Shown one piece after another: positions 20,083 through 21,208 of a DNA stretch of 21,208 nucleotides. The notes under the pieces are model-generated. The model was not told the DNA's origin and did not search any database. It was given only the letters and a program-made list of their open reading frames with translations. Position 1 is the stretch's first letter. Each line of letters begins with the position of its first letter. This DNA comes from CAYJUM01 sp964478915. GTDB taxonomy: Bacteria; Nitrospirota; Nitrospiria; Nitrospirales; Nitrospiraceae. A program made the translations under genes and the position numbers. The stretch spans positions 1-21,208 of the forward strand of contig CAYZKG010000037.1 of assembly GCA_964478915.1 (NCBI GenBank), written 5' to 3'.

Positions 20083-21208
20083 ATGGCAGAACGGATCACG
20101 TTAACAATCGACGGCCGGCAGATCACTGCTGTGCCGGGGGAGACCGTCTTGACGGCGGCGCGCAAGGCCGGAATCCGCATCCCGACGCTGTGCGCCTCGA
20201 GCCATCTGGTGCCGTTCGGCTCCTGCCGGCTCTGCCTCTGCGAGGTGGAGGGCGCGGCGGGCACCCCGGCTTCCTGTACGACCCCGGTCCGGGAAGGCAT
20301 GTCGGTCCTCACCGACACGGACCGATTGACTCGCCTGCGGCGAAACATCATCGAGCTCTATTTGTCAGAGCAACTTGTTACTGTCGGGGGGAGAGGTGAA
20401 GGTGAGGGGGAGCTGCAGCCGCTACGCGCGCTGGCCGCGGAGTTTGGGGTCGAGAGCGTCCGGTATGCAGCCGCCGGAGGCATTCAGCGTCGCGCTCCGG
20501 TCCGCGACGATTCCAACCCGTTCTTCTCGTTCGACAACGCCGCGTGCATCTCCTGTGCCCGGTGCGTCCGGGCGTGTGACGAGATCCAAGGCACCTACGC
20601 GCTCACGATGGTCGGGCGGGGATTCGAAGCGCGCCCGATGGCCGGCGCGGCCGGCTTTGCTTCTTCCAACTGCGTGTCGTGCGGCGCCTGCGTGAAGGAA
20701 TGTCCGACAGGCGCCTTGCAGGAACGATCGGTCGCGCGGTTCGGCGCGCCGACCCACACCGTCCGGACCACGTGCGGGTATTGCGGCGTGGGCTGCGCCT
20801 TCGATGCCGGCGTCCGGGAGGGACGCATCGTCTCGATGCTTCCGGCCGACGACGGGCCGGCCAACCAGGGCCATGCCTGCATGAAGGGGCGCTTCGGCTG
20901 GAACTATATCTATGCCCCCGATCGTCTCCGGCGCCCGCTCCTGCGCCACGGGCAGCAATGGGAAGAGACGACCTGGGCCTCCGCGCTGGACCGCATCGCC
21001 GCCGAATTGACCCGGCTCAAGTGCTGGTACGGGCCCGATGCCGTGGCGATGATCTCCTCGAGCCGCGGGACGAACGAGGAGAACTACCTCTGCGCCAAAT
21101 TCATGCGCTGCGTGCTGGGGACCAACCACATCGACAACTGCGCGCGGGTCTGTCACAGCGCCACCGTGACCGGCATGATGGAAGTCTTCGGCGCCTCGGC
21201 GGCGACCA
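20083..21208 (+). CDS. fdsA: NAD-dependent formate dehydrogenase alpha subunit, 3' end beyond window
   Basis: From ATG 20083, 375 residues of a subunit normally near 900 are present. Order: plant-type [2Fe-2S] domain (Cys37, 48, 51, 65); NuoG-like linker; two [4Fe-4S] sites (CISCARCVRAC 155-165, CVSCGACVKEC 197-207); then the molybdopterin oxidoreductase domain with its own [4Fe-4S] ligands Cys231, 234, 238 and 266 and the catalytic motif NCARVCHSATVTG. The active-site residue is Cys357 (TGT), not selenocysteine. Between ELYLS (91-95) and ELQ (110-112), relatives have a His plus three Cys ligating another [4Fe-4S] cluster; here the segment is EQLVTVGGRGEGEG with none of them, and it is encoded by a family A half repeat. 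The chain oxidises formate at a bis-MGD Mo/W centre. Confidence 0.92.
   Translation, partial: MAERITLTIDGRQITAVPGETVLTAARKAGIRIPTLCASSHLVPFGSCRLCLCEVEGAAGTPASCTTPVREGMSVLTDTDRLTRLRRNIIELYLSEQLVTVGGRGEGEGELQPLRALAAEFGVESVRYAAAGGIQRRAPVRDDSNPFFSFDNAACISCARCVRACDEIQGTYALTMVGRGFEARPMAGAAGFASSNCVSCGACVKECPTGALQERSVARFGAPTHTVRTTCGYCGVGCAFDAGVREGRIVSMLPADDGPANQGHACMKGRFGWNYIYAPDRLRRPLLRHGQQWEETTWASALDRIAAELTRLKCWYGPDAVAMISSSRGTNEENYLCAKFMRCVLGTNHIDNCARVCHSATVTGMMEVFGASAAT
20386..20410 (+). repeat. Family A half element inside fdsA
   Basis: The G-rich 25 bases (GGGGGGAGAGGTGAAGG, then TGAGGGGG) match the minus strand of 7557-7580 in the HhH gene at 23 of 24 bases and resemble 16177-16195. It is read as GGRGEGEG, the frame used in the other two genes. 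Confidence 0.75.

Noticed and set aside
21151..21153. Selenocysteine at the formate dehydrogenase active site
   Set aside because: The codon in the VCHSATVTG motif is TGT (Cys), so no SECIS-dependent recoding is needed.

Overview
The window is GC-rich, gene-dense bacterial chromosome. An archaeal-type fructose-1,6-bisphosphate aldolase/phosphatase, an NAD-dependent FdsGBA-type formate dehydrogenase, many universal stress proteins (five UspA domains in three genes) and abundant short dispersed palindromes point to an autotrophic bacterium of the Nitrospirota (Nitrospira-like). That placement is inference from gene content; no marker gene is present. A run of 100 N at 17243-17342 marks a scaffold join, so this is a draft or metagenome assembly.

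Layout. (1) 1-2902, minus: a ribosome hibernation factor fused to a cold-shock domain, translationally coupled (ATGA) to a Lon-like protease that runs off the left edge. (2) 3204-4976, plus: an aminoglycoside-phosphotransferase-fold kinase and an APS-kinase-like P-loop kinase. (3) 5052-6198, plus: a single-chain regulator (winged helix, GHKL ATPase, STAS-like DUF4325) preceded by six phased TTGACAAT octamers that cover its likely promoter. (4) 10680-6268, minus: MacA-like adaptor, MacB-type permease without an ATPase gene, a PolX-N-terminus-like helix-hairpin-helix protein, and a tandem UspA protein, separated by 7-20 bp. (5) 12610-10909, minus: a membrane-anchored CBS-pair protein and an alpha/beta hydrolase. 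(6) 12905-16702, plus: a tight five-gene unit of THEP1-like NTPase, UspA, tandem UspA, DUF2934 protein and an unrecognised 493-residue protein. (7) 16843-21208, plus: fdsG, gap, fdsB, the fructose bisphosphatase, and fdsA, which runs off the right edge. Formate oxidation would feed NADH into gluconeogenesis from fixed carbon, and the FBPase lies physically inside the formate dehydrogenase locus.

The most unusual feature is the repeat content. At least two families of short imperfect palindromes sit in many intergenic gaps. One of them (CCCCTCACC...GGTGAGGGG type) also lies inside coding sequences. In three unrelated proteins (HhH protein, the 493-residue protein, FdsA) it is read in the same frame as the heptapeptide GRGEGEG; in two (493-residue protein and APS-kinase-like protein) the other arm is read in a shared frame as LTP...GP(V/I)A. 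In FdsA it occupies the place where the family normally has the His/Cys3 ligands of an iron-sulfur cluster. The second strong signal is the octamer array (spacings 23-11-43-23-11) in front of the winged-helix/ATPase/STAS gene.
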